From NCBI GenBank assembly GCA_035610365.1, contig CM069435.1, forward strand, positions 83,609,389 through 83,673,388: a DNA stretch of 64,000 bases. The letters are read 5' to 3'. Made by a program: the position numbers and the translations under genes. Below, piece after piece: positions 1 to 11,428 of the stretch. The stretch is from Aquatica leii (taxonomy: Eukaryota > Arthropoda > Insecta > Coleoptera > Lampyridae). The number at the start of each line of letters is the position of its first letter. Positions within the stretch are counted from its first letter, which is position 1. The notes beneath the pieces are model-generated. The model was not told the DNA's origin. It did no database searches and worked only from the letters and a program-made list of their open reading frames with translations.

Positions 1-19
1 GCATACATCTTGAGCAGTT

Positions 20-1026
20 TGTTACGAGAATTTTCTCGAAAGTAAAATTGCTAGCGAATAGCTCAATTGGATTCGGAGATTTGGGTTGTATGCTTTATAG
101 TGCTAAGTTATAAAACAAATTAAAATGCGCCAAAAAAATTTGAAACTAGAGACACCGTTTAAATACATTCAAAACTAAAATAGAAAAAATGAGAAAACAC
201 TAGTTATAACGACAAATATATTTATTTTTTAATGATGAGAGAAAAAGCGGTTAAAAGTTAAAAGAATTACGTAAGCCAAGCAGAATACGGTACAAGTACT
301 GAAGATTAGGCAACCCTCGACACATAAAGTTATCTAAGTACATCCAATAAAACAAAATCAAGTAATACGTAATTTTAGAGTTAATCTTTGATTGAATGTA
401 AAACTAGTGATTTCACAACCGTTGCAAATCCCATTTCACGTAAATTGACATTGTAGGAACAAAAAATCTGCATGCGTTAATTGTGATAATAGCTATATCT
501 ATGTCGTACGCATTTCCCGTTTGACAAATGTGCAAATTACTGACAAGTAAAATAAAAAGGAGTTTCCATGCGGATAGCTATCGGCACGTTATAACCATTC
601 TCTAAAATTCTTAAGGAAATAAAGTAAAATTCCGTCAGATTGTCTCGGAAATGGCTGAATTGACGAGAATCATTTTTTGTACGTGCTTTTAATCGCAGTC
701 TCCACCGGAAGGTAATGGATTAATCATGAATCCTTCCAAATTAGCCCAACACGTGGCCGTATTGTAGATCACTATGACAATTACGGAAAAATAAACACAC
801 ATCACAAAAATATAAGTCAATGCTTACCCTAGGAAGACTTTCACAAAAACAGCAATAACAATCACTCATTTATAACACAGATGCTTGTGAAATTTCAGAA
901 GTGAAAACTCCGCTTGGCACTTAATGTTTCAATTTGACATTTATCTCCGCCCTCGCGACAAAAAATGGGCGTTCCGAGAACAAATTTTATACAGGGAACC
1001 AACATTATACTAAAACAATTTTAACA
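20..1026 (+). repeat. Family A LTR-like repeat, copy 1
   Basis: Non-coding repeat of about 1.0 kb that begins TGTTACGAGAATTTTC and ends near TTTTAACA. It aligns by eye with three other copies in the window: 51811-52826 (plus), 56358-57614 (minus) and 63452 to the window end (plus). Shared landmarks in order are the TGTTAC start, a GGCGCCAAAA-like block (here gcgccaaaaa), an ACCGTTTAAAT block, an AATTACGGAAAAA block and a GGGCGTTCCGRGAA block near the end. TG...CA-like ends, size and lack of coding suggest a solo long terminal repeat, but no target duplication was found. It could instead be a non-autonomous DNA element. Confidence 0.6.
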
Positions 1027-1395
1027 TAAGAAGTTAGATGATGTCATTAACAAACAATAGATTATTTATTTTTTATTTGCTGACATTTTTGCTGTTTTTT
1101 TAGTAAAATACTCTTAGTGCATCTTACAGAATTAAAGTAAAAACAATATGTCATCTTGCGTTCTAAAATATCTAAACATTGCTTAGCAGTGATGTTAAGC
1201 CTAAGTTTACTACATTCTAACAACAGCATATTAATGTAATAAAAAATACCAATCATATAACATTATTTTATCTACCCAGCGAATGGCCAATTTTGGCTTC
1301 ACTTTTAATATAGCATAAAGCAAATGTAGGAGTAAACATCTTAGTAAAAACGTGTAGTTTATGATTAATGACAAAATTGAGGAAAATTTAACTCA
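1027..1395. other. AT-rich spacer, nothing recognised
   Basis: No coding motif, repeat or RNA gene recognised. The 64-codon open frame on the minus strand here has no recognisable motif and a lysine/AT-driven composition. Confidence 0.5.
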
Positions 1396-1865
1396 ATGAC
1401 ATCATCGGATCACTTTTTTTTGGAAGATTCAAATGATGATGCAATAACAGTAACTAGTGAGCATTATCGATCAATGTTAATAAAGTTTATGTAGCCAAAA
1501 TTGAATCAAATTAATGTACAAAAAGATTTTTTCAACAAGATGGTACAACATCTCATGTTGCGAATGCCACTATGATGTTATTAAGAGAAAGGTTTGGCGA
1601 GTCTGTAATATTCAGAAATGGCTCAATTGGCCTCGAAGAAATTGCGATATAACACCTTTAGGTTTATTCTTGTAGAGGTATTTAAAGTTGTTGGTATATG
1701 CAAACAAACCACAAACTAGCAACGCTTTCAAATTAAACATGGAACGTTACATTGACAAAACTACATATTGCAAAAGGTTATCAGAAACAAAATTCATCGA
1801 ATTCAATCTTTTAAACAAAACCAAGGTGTATATCTCAATATTGTGTTATTTAAAACGTAATTCAT
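1396..1865 (+). pseudogene. mariner/Tc1-superfamily (DDE) transposase remnant
   Basis: Decayed C-terminal half of a DDE transposase of the kind abundant in insect genomes. Reading across frameshifts, the sequence shows HFFLEDSND, then SEHYRSML, then FQQDGTTSHVAN (position 1531 on), which holds the second catalytic aspartate, then LLRERFGESVI and RNGSI, matching the family order. The downstream stretch also keeps family-like residues (VYANKP) in another frame. There is an in-frame stop after KFM and at least two frameshifts. The N-terminal DNA-binding part and inverted repeats were not found. It cannot be functional. Confidence 0.75.
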
Positions 1866-2984
1866 AAGCTGTACTATAAAATAAAGAAAAAGATTTGTTT
1901 TTGTCTTAAATATTATGTATTTTGTTTAATCTTAAAAATGTGTCATTCTTATTGGGAAACCTGTAACAAACATTTCTTAACGACTTCTAATAAAACCGTT
2001 TATAGGTTTATTTCACTTTATTTTCCCAAAAGAAAATTAGCGTAAAATTTAAATGCTTAAGTACGGCAATCAAAATAATAATTGTTAATAAACAATTCAT
2101 TCATAACAATGTCAAAAAATTTTAGATTACTAAAACTAATTTGGTATACCAACGACAACTTAAAACCGAAGATAAAATACTGTATCATATTAAAATTATT
2201 CCAAAATTTTGATAATTTTTTGGAACGTTCTGCACATTATAGAAAAACATAAAAATATTCCAGAAAACTATAACAAAGATTATAAAAAGCCCTAAAAGTC
2301 GTAAACGTTGTAAGTCGATTTTACACTCGCGTAATTCAAAATTGCTTTGAATAAAAATGCGAGATAAAACCACAACGTAAAAGATATTGGGGTTAAAGCA
2401 ATTTTAATTGAATTGTGCAAATGCCACTAGAGTGAACTACTGAACGGCGGTTTTGCTCTTTTGGGACTTATCAGCAGTAACAGATACACTCTAATGTAAT
2501 TCCCACAATTGCAACATACCTTAGAGCTTTATATACACATACGATGATCTTATAGTATAAAGTACTATGTATAAACGATATCTGTAAATAAAATAAATTT
2601 TACACCCGCGTAATACAATTTTTTTTTAAATTAAACTCCTGGATAAAACTACAACGTAAAGAACATTGGCATGGGCGCAATTGAGGCAAAAACTAAGAGG
2701 GGGCAATGTATTAAAAATCTAAATATTATTAAGACAAATATAGCAAACCGATTTCTTCAGACAAAACATACTGTTGATATTTAAAATTTTATACTCAAGT
2801 TTCCAAAACACAACAATATAACACAACACAGTAAATAACACTAACTAAAATTAAAAAATAAGAAATATACATATAATGAGCATGTTGTCGGTAACATTGT
2901 CAAGAAAATTAGGAATGTCCTTTTCATAGCAGGAAAAAAGTCACGCTCTCTTGCAATCAATTTTGTAAAATCCATACTTTTTTG
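1866..2984. other. AT-rich spacer with one local direct duplication
   Basis: No gene recognised. The only structure is the direct duplication at 2318-2390 and 2597-2669, listed separately. Confidence 0.5.
2318..2669 (+). repeat. Local direct repeat pair, ~73 bp units
   Basis: Two related units at 2318-2390 and 2597-2669. Both start ATTTTACAC(T/C)CGCGTAAT and end with ACAACGTAAA(A/G)...ATTGG. Start-to-start spacing is 279 bp. They are moderately diverged, so the duplication is not recent. Function unknown. Confidence 0.6.
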
Positions 2985-4645
2985 TACTTGTCTGTCCTTC
3001 CAAATATTCAGAAAAACTCAGTACTAAAAAAGATATCAGTAAATCTAAATACCGATTGAAAATGTTTCTTATAAAAGATGCTTCTGTTGTTGTTGTTGTT
3101 ATACGTGAAATTTTAGTTTTGGCATCAAATTCCGACGCTAAAACGGCGCTCTTTCTGAAAATGTTTGAAAATATTTCTTCCTAGTTTTTGCTGTTGTACT
3201 TAAATGCTAGAATTAAGTCTGTAATCTCCACCGCTACTCCCTGTAACTTGTTTGTTACGGGTTCTAGTTGTTACGAATATCTATCTATTATTTTGAGACA
3301 GATAAGGATTGAGGTATTGAAGTAGCAGAACTCAACTGATTTGCTCTGACTCTAGTTTGGATGTTATAATTTTTTTATTGATTGCCCTTTCCTGCAAGAC
3401 TAACTTAGATTTAATCGGTAAGAAAAACAATGGAAAAAGGTTGCTTTTGGATATTTGTCTCTTATTAATTTTTGAACACCGTCCTCTTTTTTAGCCATAC
3501 TGGAGCATCCATCAAATCTTAAGCCAAGTAATTTGTGAAGTGAAGACCGCCATTTCTGGCGAATGGTAGGATGGTTTAAGATATTGTTTGTGCATTCATC
3601 GATTTCAACTCTGTGAATCTCAAAAACTCTTCTCTAATTATGTTTTTGTTATATACATACTTTACACCAACTGAACGTTGCTCTACTTCAGCAATATCAG
3701 CTGCCTCGTCAGCTAATAACGGCAATCCCACACTATTGTTCACTTTAGTCACAATTCTATTTCTTATTGCATTGCCAGAACCAGATATAAGCTAATTTTG
3801 AATCTGATGAGACGTATGTTTACTTTTTTATGACATGTTTTCATGTGAACATCAAGCAGACTTCCAACTCTAAAGTTAAGTAAATTTTCAAAGTTTCCTT
3901 GATTGGAGTCCTTTCCAACGTAGTGCCATATCATGCGTGCCACAACATTTTTTTCCTGTTTTCTTCAATTGCTGTAAAATTGTCATTATTCAGTGGTTAG
4001 CTAACTGTAGCGAATTTTCCTGTGCTAGTTTGTTTAAAACTAACTGCTTTAACCGTAAGATTACTGCGCCATTCTGACTTTAAATAATTATCACACGCGT
4101 GTAAGTGTTTATAATTCTTAATTTTTTTACTAGAAATGCCCCTAATAGTTCTCTTTTAACTACTGGCTTAAATAACACACAGCATATGTAAAGCGAACAT
4201 TTTAGTTCCAAAGAATATGCTATCCAGTCATATTGTTTCAGCTACTCACGCCTAAAACACTGTTTTTCTTTCGACACGTCTTTTTCGAAGTTGTATTTTG
4301 ACGACGCGACGGTTTGAATGGATTTTTTAAAAGTATGTATCTGACATCATCCGGAATATTTGTTTGAATAACGTACCTTCCCAATTCATACTTTTCTTTA
4401 TAAAATGTCTCGGGCTAGGATGACTCCTTACATGTAGTTGAATCAGGGGTACTGGGTGCAGGTTCAATATTGTTATCAATACTATTATCGACATTCGTCT
4501 TCCTTTTTTTGGACGGTTTCATCACTTATGCCACTTTCTTTTGGGCAGCCTCGAGCCGGGTGTTAGAAGTGTTTGTAAAAAATTTTCTAATATCCATGAT
4601 GCTGTTTTCCTTACTACTATTGTCAAAAGAAATCATACTGTGAAC
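2985..4645 (-). pseudogene. hAT-type transposase-like gene (ZMYM1/DUF4371 type), decayed
   Basis: Read on the minus strand from about 4645 (MDIRKFFTNTS) to about 2985. Motifs in order: the N-terminal leader; a basic region ending in NIPDDVRYILLKNPF; ENRKKMLWHA; the hallmark LGLRFDGCSSMAKKEDGVQK near 3530-3470, equivalent to the G-x-YDGA-x-MSG-x-x-x-GVQ block of DUF4371/hAT proteins; then LIRDKYPKATF followed one base out of frame by HCFSYRLNL; and a C-terminal stretch with FIRNIFNRYLDLLIS. These proteins are hAT transposases or domesticated relatives that bind and cut DNA. Many stops and frameshifts are present. A (GTT)n tract at 3085-3100 encodes the poly-threonine in the C-terminal linker. 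No inverted repeats identified. Confidence 0.75.
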
Positions 4646-5166
4646 TGAGCAATCAACGCTGAACTGTGAACATACCTAATGCTTTCTACAAGCACTCGTT
4701 GCAGCACGTAACTAATAATTGAAAAATAAACTTAATAAACACATTATAACTTGATAACTAGTCGCCATCAGAGTTCTGAGCCAAAAATACTAAAAGCGGC
4801 TGAAACTACAAGCTGAGTCTGTTTCATCCTACAAATAAAAACTGTTGTGCAATGATTGACAACACTATACAAAATGTATTTACCAAAAGGTTTTATTTGC
4901 TTGGAAAACAGTTTCTATCTCGTTTAAAAATTGAGAATAATCTGTAGGTGACAAGTAACATCTACTGTATTGGATGTCCTCCAAAACAAATGACAATGAC
5001 AATGATCATTTCGGTTGTATTTATCCAAAAAAAAACCTTTAGATAATACTGGAGAATTGCTTTGCCTTTAGTCGAATTACCCAAAAGATCATGTAGTTTC
5101 TAATATTATAAAAAAAGTATTTTGTTGTATATGTTAATTGTAATATTTAGTAGAACTGGATGGTGT
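4646..5166. other. Spacer, nothing recognised
   Basis: No recognisable gene or repeat. The hAT element that follows is inserted at the right edge. Confidence 0.4.
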
Positions 5167-5174
5167 GTTTGCAC

Positions 5175-5887
5175 TAGGGATGAGCGATGTTTATCAATGT
5201 TGCTAAAACATCGATGTTTTGAAGTAAAACATCGATGTTTTAACATCGATAACGAATAATAAAAAATATCGTGACATCGATGTTACGAGCAAATAATCGA
5301 CTAAATAAAAATAATATTATATTACTAAAACAAACCAACAAACGTATCACTTACAAACAGATTTAGATAGTTAATTTCTGGACGCACAGTGCTGATACCA
5401 CAATATATAAAACAAACGATGGGAACGTGATCGAAACATAAATAAAAACATACTTCAATTAATAATATGGAAAAATTATTGTTATTGGCACTACTTACCC
5501 AAAGCTAAAAAAAATTGCACTTAAGTATTTAAGCTGCATAGCAACGTCATCAGCGTCTGAAAGATTATTTTCTAAAGCTGCGTTTACTCTTTCACAACAG
5601 CGCAATAGACTAAAAGGAAAATTTCTTTCTAAAATATTGTTTTTACAATCAATTAATAAAAAGTTATGGAATTTGTAGTCTTTTTTTGCTGTATTAACTT
5701 TTGTAAGACTAAAACTTGAAACAGATTTCGTTGTTGCTTTATTAATGATTATAATCGTATACGCTAAAAACATCGATTTTAGCAAACATCGATGTTTTGA
5801 TTTTGATAATAATCGGTTATCGATGTTTAGCTACCGATGTCAACAACGATGCTAACATCGATGTTTTTTTAACATCGATCATCCCTA
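5175..5887 (+). mobile_element. hAT element, internally deleted, complete ends
   Basis: A 713-bp element bounded by inverted repeats TAGGGATGAGCGATGTT (left) and TAGGGATGATCGATGTT (right, read inward), 16 of 17 bases matching, and flanked by a perfect 8-bp target duplication GTTTGCAC at 5167-5174 and 5888-5895. Eight-base duplications and this type of end are hAT hallmarks. Both ends carry extra subterminal copies of AACATCGATGTT, as expected for transposase binding sites. The interior keeps only the last part of the transposase (5496-5678), so the element is non-autonomous, derived by internal deletion from a full-length parent. Confidence 0.92.
5496..5678 (+). pseudogene. hAT transposase C-terminal dimerisation domain
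   Basis: A 60-residue open frame ending in TAG, with no stop or frameshift. It matches the hAT C-terminal dimerisation domain: YPKLKKIALKYLSCIATSSA, then SERLFSKAAF and RNRLKGKFLSKILFL. SERxFSxAG is the signature of this domain (here SERLFSKAA) and RNRL the expected follow-up. There is no start codon in frame next to it; upstream coding was deleted, so this is a truncated relic inside the 713-bp element. The longer minus-strand open frame over the same bases is its antisense shadow. Confidence 0.9.
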
Positions 5888-5895
5888 GTTTGCAC

Positions 5896-8800
5896 CTGAA
5901 CTGTTGTCAAGCCATAAACCAACCTTGGAAGAATAGATTATTGTGTTATCTTCGATATCATACTAAAACAATGGGATATGAAATGTGCACATTTTATGGA
6001 TATCTTTGACGGTTTCCAAAATTTGTTGGTGTCAAACTTTACACTTTTTTAATACCAAATTAAATAGCGCCTATTCAAACAGTATGTGTCAATTAATTTC
6101 GAGTACGTTAAACTTTGCGATTAAAAAACGCTCTTTGGCAAAAGGATTTAAGAACTCCAAATAAAACAAAACAATTTAGTGTAGTGTAGTTTAATATTAC
6201 AGGATGAGTTTTATCTATATAAAGGAAGAGTTATTAAATTAATCATGAAAGTAAAATGTCAGTTCGAAGGAAAGTAAGATTGTTTTAATCTAATTATGAC
6301 TACTTTTAATTCAAACAGCCATTGTAGCAGATAATTAATATAACGTGTCATATTAAAAATATATAGAAATTAAATTTCATATAACTTAAAGTGGGTAATG
6401 TGGTAGTTTCTAAAATATACGTTATGAAATTGATAATATACAAGATCAAAATGCTTAGTTTTGGTAAATCACATTCAACACTTCAACATATTTAAAATTA
6501 AATGATTTCATGTGCTTTTTAAAATGCTAATCTCTCTCAGTGTCCACCTTTACCCTCCCTTTCAAGCGGTAAGTTCAGTATTTGTTTGGAATAAATTAGT
6601 TTATCATAATGTGTCAACAATTAGTCGATAGGCAAGAATATTTAAAATTATTTAACAATACATTTTGCTGCTCCTATAGCGGCGCTCATGGAAGATTTAA
6701 TTTTTTATAAATGATATTTTTGATCAGTATTAGTAGCATTGCCAGTTATTTAAAAAAAAATTATGTTTACTGGCACGCCTATGGTATATTTAGATTTTTA
6801 CCATTCCAAAAGTTAATATTTTTTTATAGTATACTTATAACACGATAAAAAAACTTAATTAAAAAAAATTATTTTTTTATTAAATCTGGAATAATACCAC
6901 GAATTTGAAAATCGAACCTGGTCGTCAAGGGGTTAAGTTTACTTACAAAATTGAATATGGCAACTCTCTATCTTATTCAAATCTTCTTGCTTAACTTCCT
7001 TCTACTCTAATCATCCGTATAATTATAAAATTGTCTCTTTTCTATGCTTTTTTCTAAATGCAGTTTCTTTCTTTAAGAATTTACAACAAAACATAAATGG
7101 GATAATGCTACTGTATATAGTTCTATGCCTTACGTAAATTTTTGTTCTCTATTTAAAAAAAATGAATAAGTAAAATATTTCAACTCATTTTTCTACTAAT
7201 CATTGTTTAAATTGTTTTGTTGTTAATATTAAAAATTTTTTTCCTTTTTGGATAAACCTGGTGTATATAAAATTTTTGTTCTTATTGTAGCTCTGCGTAT
7301 TAATAGTACACATTTATTTTAACAAAATGTATTTAAATTCTGGTGTGTTCAAGACTTGTTCTTCTTTTGCTAATCATATTTTGTCCTGGTCCTGGTCATT
7401 TTTTTTATTCCGAACGTAATGTTAAATTTTAATAATCAAAATTATTTTTTTAATCATTTTGGAATTTGTCGTGTTTATAATAAACATTCTTGTAATTGTC
7501 TTAACAAAACTCTTGATTGGAACATTTCTCTTTTTTACATTAATTCATCATAATTTATTAATGTTTTCATTATTTTTCCTTTCTTCTTTTCATATAACTT
7601 ATGGCTGTGCGTTTAATCTCAGTTTCAGCATTGAATAACTAATCAGTTATAAATGTTTGTCATTTGTCAATAACATTTTAGATTTATGATTGTATAAGCT
7701 CTTTTATATTTTTAAATAACTTTGTTAATTTTAATGTTTTCCAATAGACTGATGATGACAATTTATATTGTTGAAACTTATTTCTTTTAGCAACAAGCAA
7801 TTATGTTTTTGATTGATTTTGTGATTATGTCAAGTTTTACAATAATTTTATAATAAACTTATACAGTACTTTTAAAATTAGAACATGCATTTGTTTTAAA
7901 TATACGCTTTAATGTGTGCGATTCTTTAAATTAAACAATACTTATTATGCTTCTTTTAAGCGAAACTGTTACAAACGTTAATTAAGTGCAAAGCTGTTGG
8001 TTTATAACAACAGCAGAAGTTAGGGCAACATCATTTACAATTCAACTAGAATTTAATTTTTTTAATACTGCGTAAAATATCTTAATGCAAATGTAAAACA
8101 TCAAAAACATTTGCTATTTAAAGTTACCCTTTAACACTTAGAAAATCTCATTTCATACTTCACCGCCGCTGTTCTGCGTAGCCTTTTTGTTTGCTTACAT
8201 AACTCTAAAAACAATTCCACAAAGTAAAATCAAAGTGTACGTCGTTGTTCTCTGTTATTGTATTCATTTATTTGCTTAGCTATGTTTTTTTACACGATAA
8301 AAAACAAAATTTTTTTTTTATTTAACGAAATACTTATTTGTTTAGTTTTAACTAAAACAGCAAAAATATTTTTTTGTGTTTTCATTAGTTAAATTAGTGC
8401 ACGAGAAAGGCTTGGAGCTGTCTAGATATTACGTTATCTATTTTTAGGTTTTGTAATTAAAGCAATTACTAGATGTAATTGTAATACACCAAAGTCGGAG
8501 TTTTGCATTAATTAGTTTAATTAACACAAGAAAAAGAGGTGTAAATATTGATTTTAAATAGTTTCGTTAGTAATTCGTACATATCTAACGTAGACAACTG
8601 TATTTCAAGTTTCCCTTTTTTGTCTGTAATAAAACAAGAAACAAACTTAATAGAAAAATTAATTTTTTAAATTGAGAAAAACTTTTATTTTACCATAGTT
8701 GTTCTATATTTGACTAAGTTCGTGCGATCTTAGAATTTTAAAATTTTTATTTTTATTTATGACTCACTTCGTCTTCTTATATTGCGCTCTAAAAGTCAAA

Positions 8801-9844
8801 AGTAACAACTTTCTTATTTTTAGGTATGCAACTTTAAACTTTTTATTATTACACTATAAATAATTTTAATTTTGTGTACAATTTTATTGAAAAAATAAAT
8901 TATTATCTACATTGAAATACATGTTTTTTAAAGTCTGAGTGTTATGATCCTTAAAATTATAAAAGTATTGAAAAAAAAACATTAAAAAAATGCTATTGAA
9001 GTTTAATGCAATTTTATATGACAATCAGTGTAGAAATTGTTTTTTTATATATAAACGTTATTTATTTTGGCAAATTAAACAATTAACAATAGTATATATT
9101 ATATATCAAAGTTGAAAAATGTATTATTTTAACCTTAATAACAACATCATATTGCAAGACGCTAATCGTCATAACATATTTTTTGCGGGGACTATAATAA
9201 TCTTCACAACCGCAGTTTTTATACAATTTTTTCTAATATTAGAATTATTAAACCTCATAATTTTAACAATGAATAAATAAATGTTTAAAATTATTATTAT
9301 GTCAACCAACCCTAACAGCACATAGACATCGTAAATACATCTCAAACATGTCAAGCCAAGTTTAGACATCTTTAAGACATACTGAAGACGTCGAATCTTA
9401 ATAACATCTTAAAGACATCTTATTTAAATATCTTTAAGATATCTCTTAAGAACCCGTTTAGAACAAAAAATATTTTGGGTAAAACTGCAATGCAGTGCAA
9501 TAAAACACTAAATATAAAACACTTTTTTATTGTATATCGTGCTTTTTTTTTCATAAGAGAACTCCTATTGGAGGTTCTTTTCACGCAGTTCTCGATTGAA
9601 ATTTCAGTTTCTGTTTGTGACTTGCACAACCCGGAATCTAAAAATTATATTTTTACTTAATCTAAATTAGAGAATATGTTAATTTGTATAGTACAGTTTT
9701 TTATATAGATTGGAAAACTATTTTATTGATTTATATGTCAAAACTGTATACAATATCAAATTACATTTTAGCTGACATGTAAATCAGAGATAATCATTTA
9801 ATTTTATATTATTTTTATATTTTACTTATAAAATTTTGAAATAT
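5896..9844. other. 3.9 kb of AT-rich sequence with no recognised gene
   Basis: Long AT-rich tract. I see no transposase or host coding motif, RNA gene or long repeat. GGTCGTCAAGGGGTTAA at about 6918-6934 looks like one piggyBac-type end (TTAACCCC...), but no partner was found. At 9320-9445 there are loose repeats of AAGACATCTT. Confidence 0.45.
9320..9445. repeat. Degenerate AAGACATCTT motif cluster
   Basis: Several imperfect copies of a palindrome-like decamer (AGACATCTTTAAGACAT, ACATCTTAAAGACATCTT, ATCTTTAAGATATCTCTTAAG). A related cluster with AGACGTCTT occurs at 13330-13445. Possibly the end of an unidentified element; function unknown. Confidence 0.4.
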
Positions 9845-9985
9845 TTAAATTACAAAACGACCTGTGGCCCTTTCTTCCCATCCAGCTGTACCTGAGAGTA
9901 TAATAATTTGTAGCATTATGAGGCTTAACGTCCTCTTAATAAGATCATAACTAGATGATCCTTCTAGTTTGAATAACTCAGTAAC
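9845..9985 (-). CDS. Candidate terminal exon of an unidentified host gene
   Basis: On the minus strand a strong 3' splice site (TTTTTTCTTCTTTTTAG, AG at 9987-9986) is followed at once by a frame open for 46 codons and closed by TAA at 9847-9845. It begins VTELFKLEGSSSYDLIKRTL and ends GWEERATGRFVI. Both other frames are closed by early stops, and base composition is visibly less AT-rich than its surroundings. The middle (LSLIMLQIIIL) is hydrophobic. I do not recognise the family. No upstream exon could be assigned with confidence. It could be a real last exon, part of a dead gene, or chance. Confidence 0.35.
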   Translation of the reverse strand, partial: VTELFKLEGSSSYDLIKRTLSLIMLQIIILSGTAGWEERATGRFVI

Positions 9986-10058
9986 CTAAAAAGAAGAAAA
10001 AATAAATCGTTTGTTTTGAATTTTAAACATAAAAACAAAATTCTTAGTAGAAGCAATA

Positions 10059-11410
10059 TGTTACGGACGAAATTTTTATTAAGTACGACTTTAAATTAGA
10101 TTCCGGTTTTGATGCCCTCTACCGATCGTTTTCTTGTGGTTGTCATTTGGCGAAAAATCGTGATGCTGTCAATTGCATAAAATGGCTTGGACGTTTTGAG
10201 TAATTTCTTTATCCAATGCCATCCGGAATAATGGAAATTCAATTGTAATTACATTAAGTATATAAAATATTTGAGGCGTCACAGGGTAAGATATTGCGGT
10301 CGTTTATTAAAATTCGTTCGTAATTCCTTTTTCATTAACAGCCATTTTTCATCCACTTCGAGCACATGTACGTTTTCGATAAAGGGGATAGTGAATAGTA
10401 GTTCTTACTAAGCAATCACGTTACCGCACACATACGCTTTCGGAAGGCGGTTTCTACGCCACGAAAATGCGGTCTCGATAAGCCTTACCGTGGGAGATGT
10501 TGTTACCTGTGGATTACTCGATTGGGTTATCAACCACCTATTTTGAATTGTTACTTGCATCGTTCGATACCTTGGGGTTCTGCATAATGTTTAAGAAAGA
10601 AGTCGAATGTGTTATCAGCCACCTGTGTTAGGATTATTTCTTACAGTGCACGATACAAGCGGTTTTTATATGCCATTGGCTTATTTATTAATACTATCTT
10701 TCGTAGCTTTTGTTCTGTGTGAACTAGATTGTGATCCGATTTGTTGTTCACTATTTATTACAGGCCGCTGACGAGAAAACGTTTTCTACGTGCAAGTGGA
10801 CGCTGGATGTTAGGGAGAGTTACTTGTTTGACTTTTATATCGAGATCACCAAAGTTAATCACAGAATTATATTTAAATGTTAATGATCGTAACTGCGTTA
10901 TTGCTTATGTACCAATAAGGTAATTTTTAAACATTTCATAATTGTATCGCATGCTGTGAGGGAAAACCTAGTTATTCTGGGACTGTCGATGCTGTCCTTT
11001 TCGACATAATTTTCATATGTAATGTGTGTTGCCGGTACTACAGGCGTTTACGTACAGGAATTGTGATATAATCTAATAAATTTTAAGTGAATACTAAATC
11101 AAAATCTCCTCTAATTGCGAATGCAGATTGTTAGACATTTTAGTAATTAGCTTGCTGTGATATTGGTTAATTATATGTAAGAATCTTGTAAGTACGGATT
11201 CATATATTCTTGTTAAGGTAGGCCCTTCACCTTTTAAAGTGATTAAAATCGTTAAGCTATCTTGTTAGTTTTTCTCTCCTGTGGTTACTGTTATCTACGA
11301 ACTAATCTTGGGTTACTCGAACAGCCGAGTATAAGGATTACGAACCTTCAATTACGTTACAAGTTTGCACCGTTCTGTCGTGAGCGAAACAGAAGCGTTA
11401 CTTTGGATCA
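10059..11410 (+). mobile_element. Possible LTR of a gypsy/BEL-type retrotransposon
   Basis: A less AT-rich block starts TGTTACGGACGAAAT and ends CTTTGGATCA, four bases before a primer-binding-site-like TGGCGCCCG. TG...CA ends followed by a TGG-initial site are typical of long terminal repeats. Internally, GTTATCARCCACCT...RCGATAC is duplicated (about 10526-10570 and 10610-10655). Open segments with coding-like codons occur (for example PFFIHFEHMYVFDKGDSE near 10342-10395 and CKWTLDVRESYLFDFYIE near 10790-10845), so a host exon origin is an alternative. No second copy of this LTR is in the window. Confidence 0.35.
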
Positions 11411-11414
11411 GCTC

Positions 11415-11428
11415 TGGCGCCCGTAAAC
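11415..11428 (+). other. Primer-binding-site-like sequence (tRNA-Lys type)
   Basis: TGGCGCCCGTAAAC resembles the TGGCGCCCG start of sites that pair with the 3' end of a lysine tRNA to prime reverse transcription. It lies 4 bases after a CA dinucleotide that could end an LTR. No gag-like frame was recognised after it. Confidence 0.4.

Noticed and set aside
3085-3100. (GTT)n microsatellite as an independent feature
   Set aside because: It encodes a threonine run in the hAT-like pseudogene and is short.
5495-5785. 96-codon open frame on the minus strand
   Set aside because: Antisense of the hAT dimerisation domain, which is the real coding strand (5496-5678, plus).
6918-6934. GGTCGTCAAGGGGTTAA as a piggyBac element end
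   Set aside because: No matching TTAACCCC end within reach, so no element is claimed.
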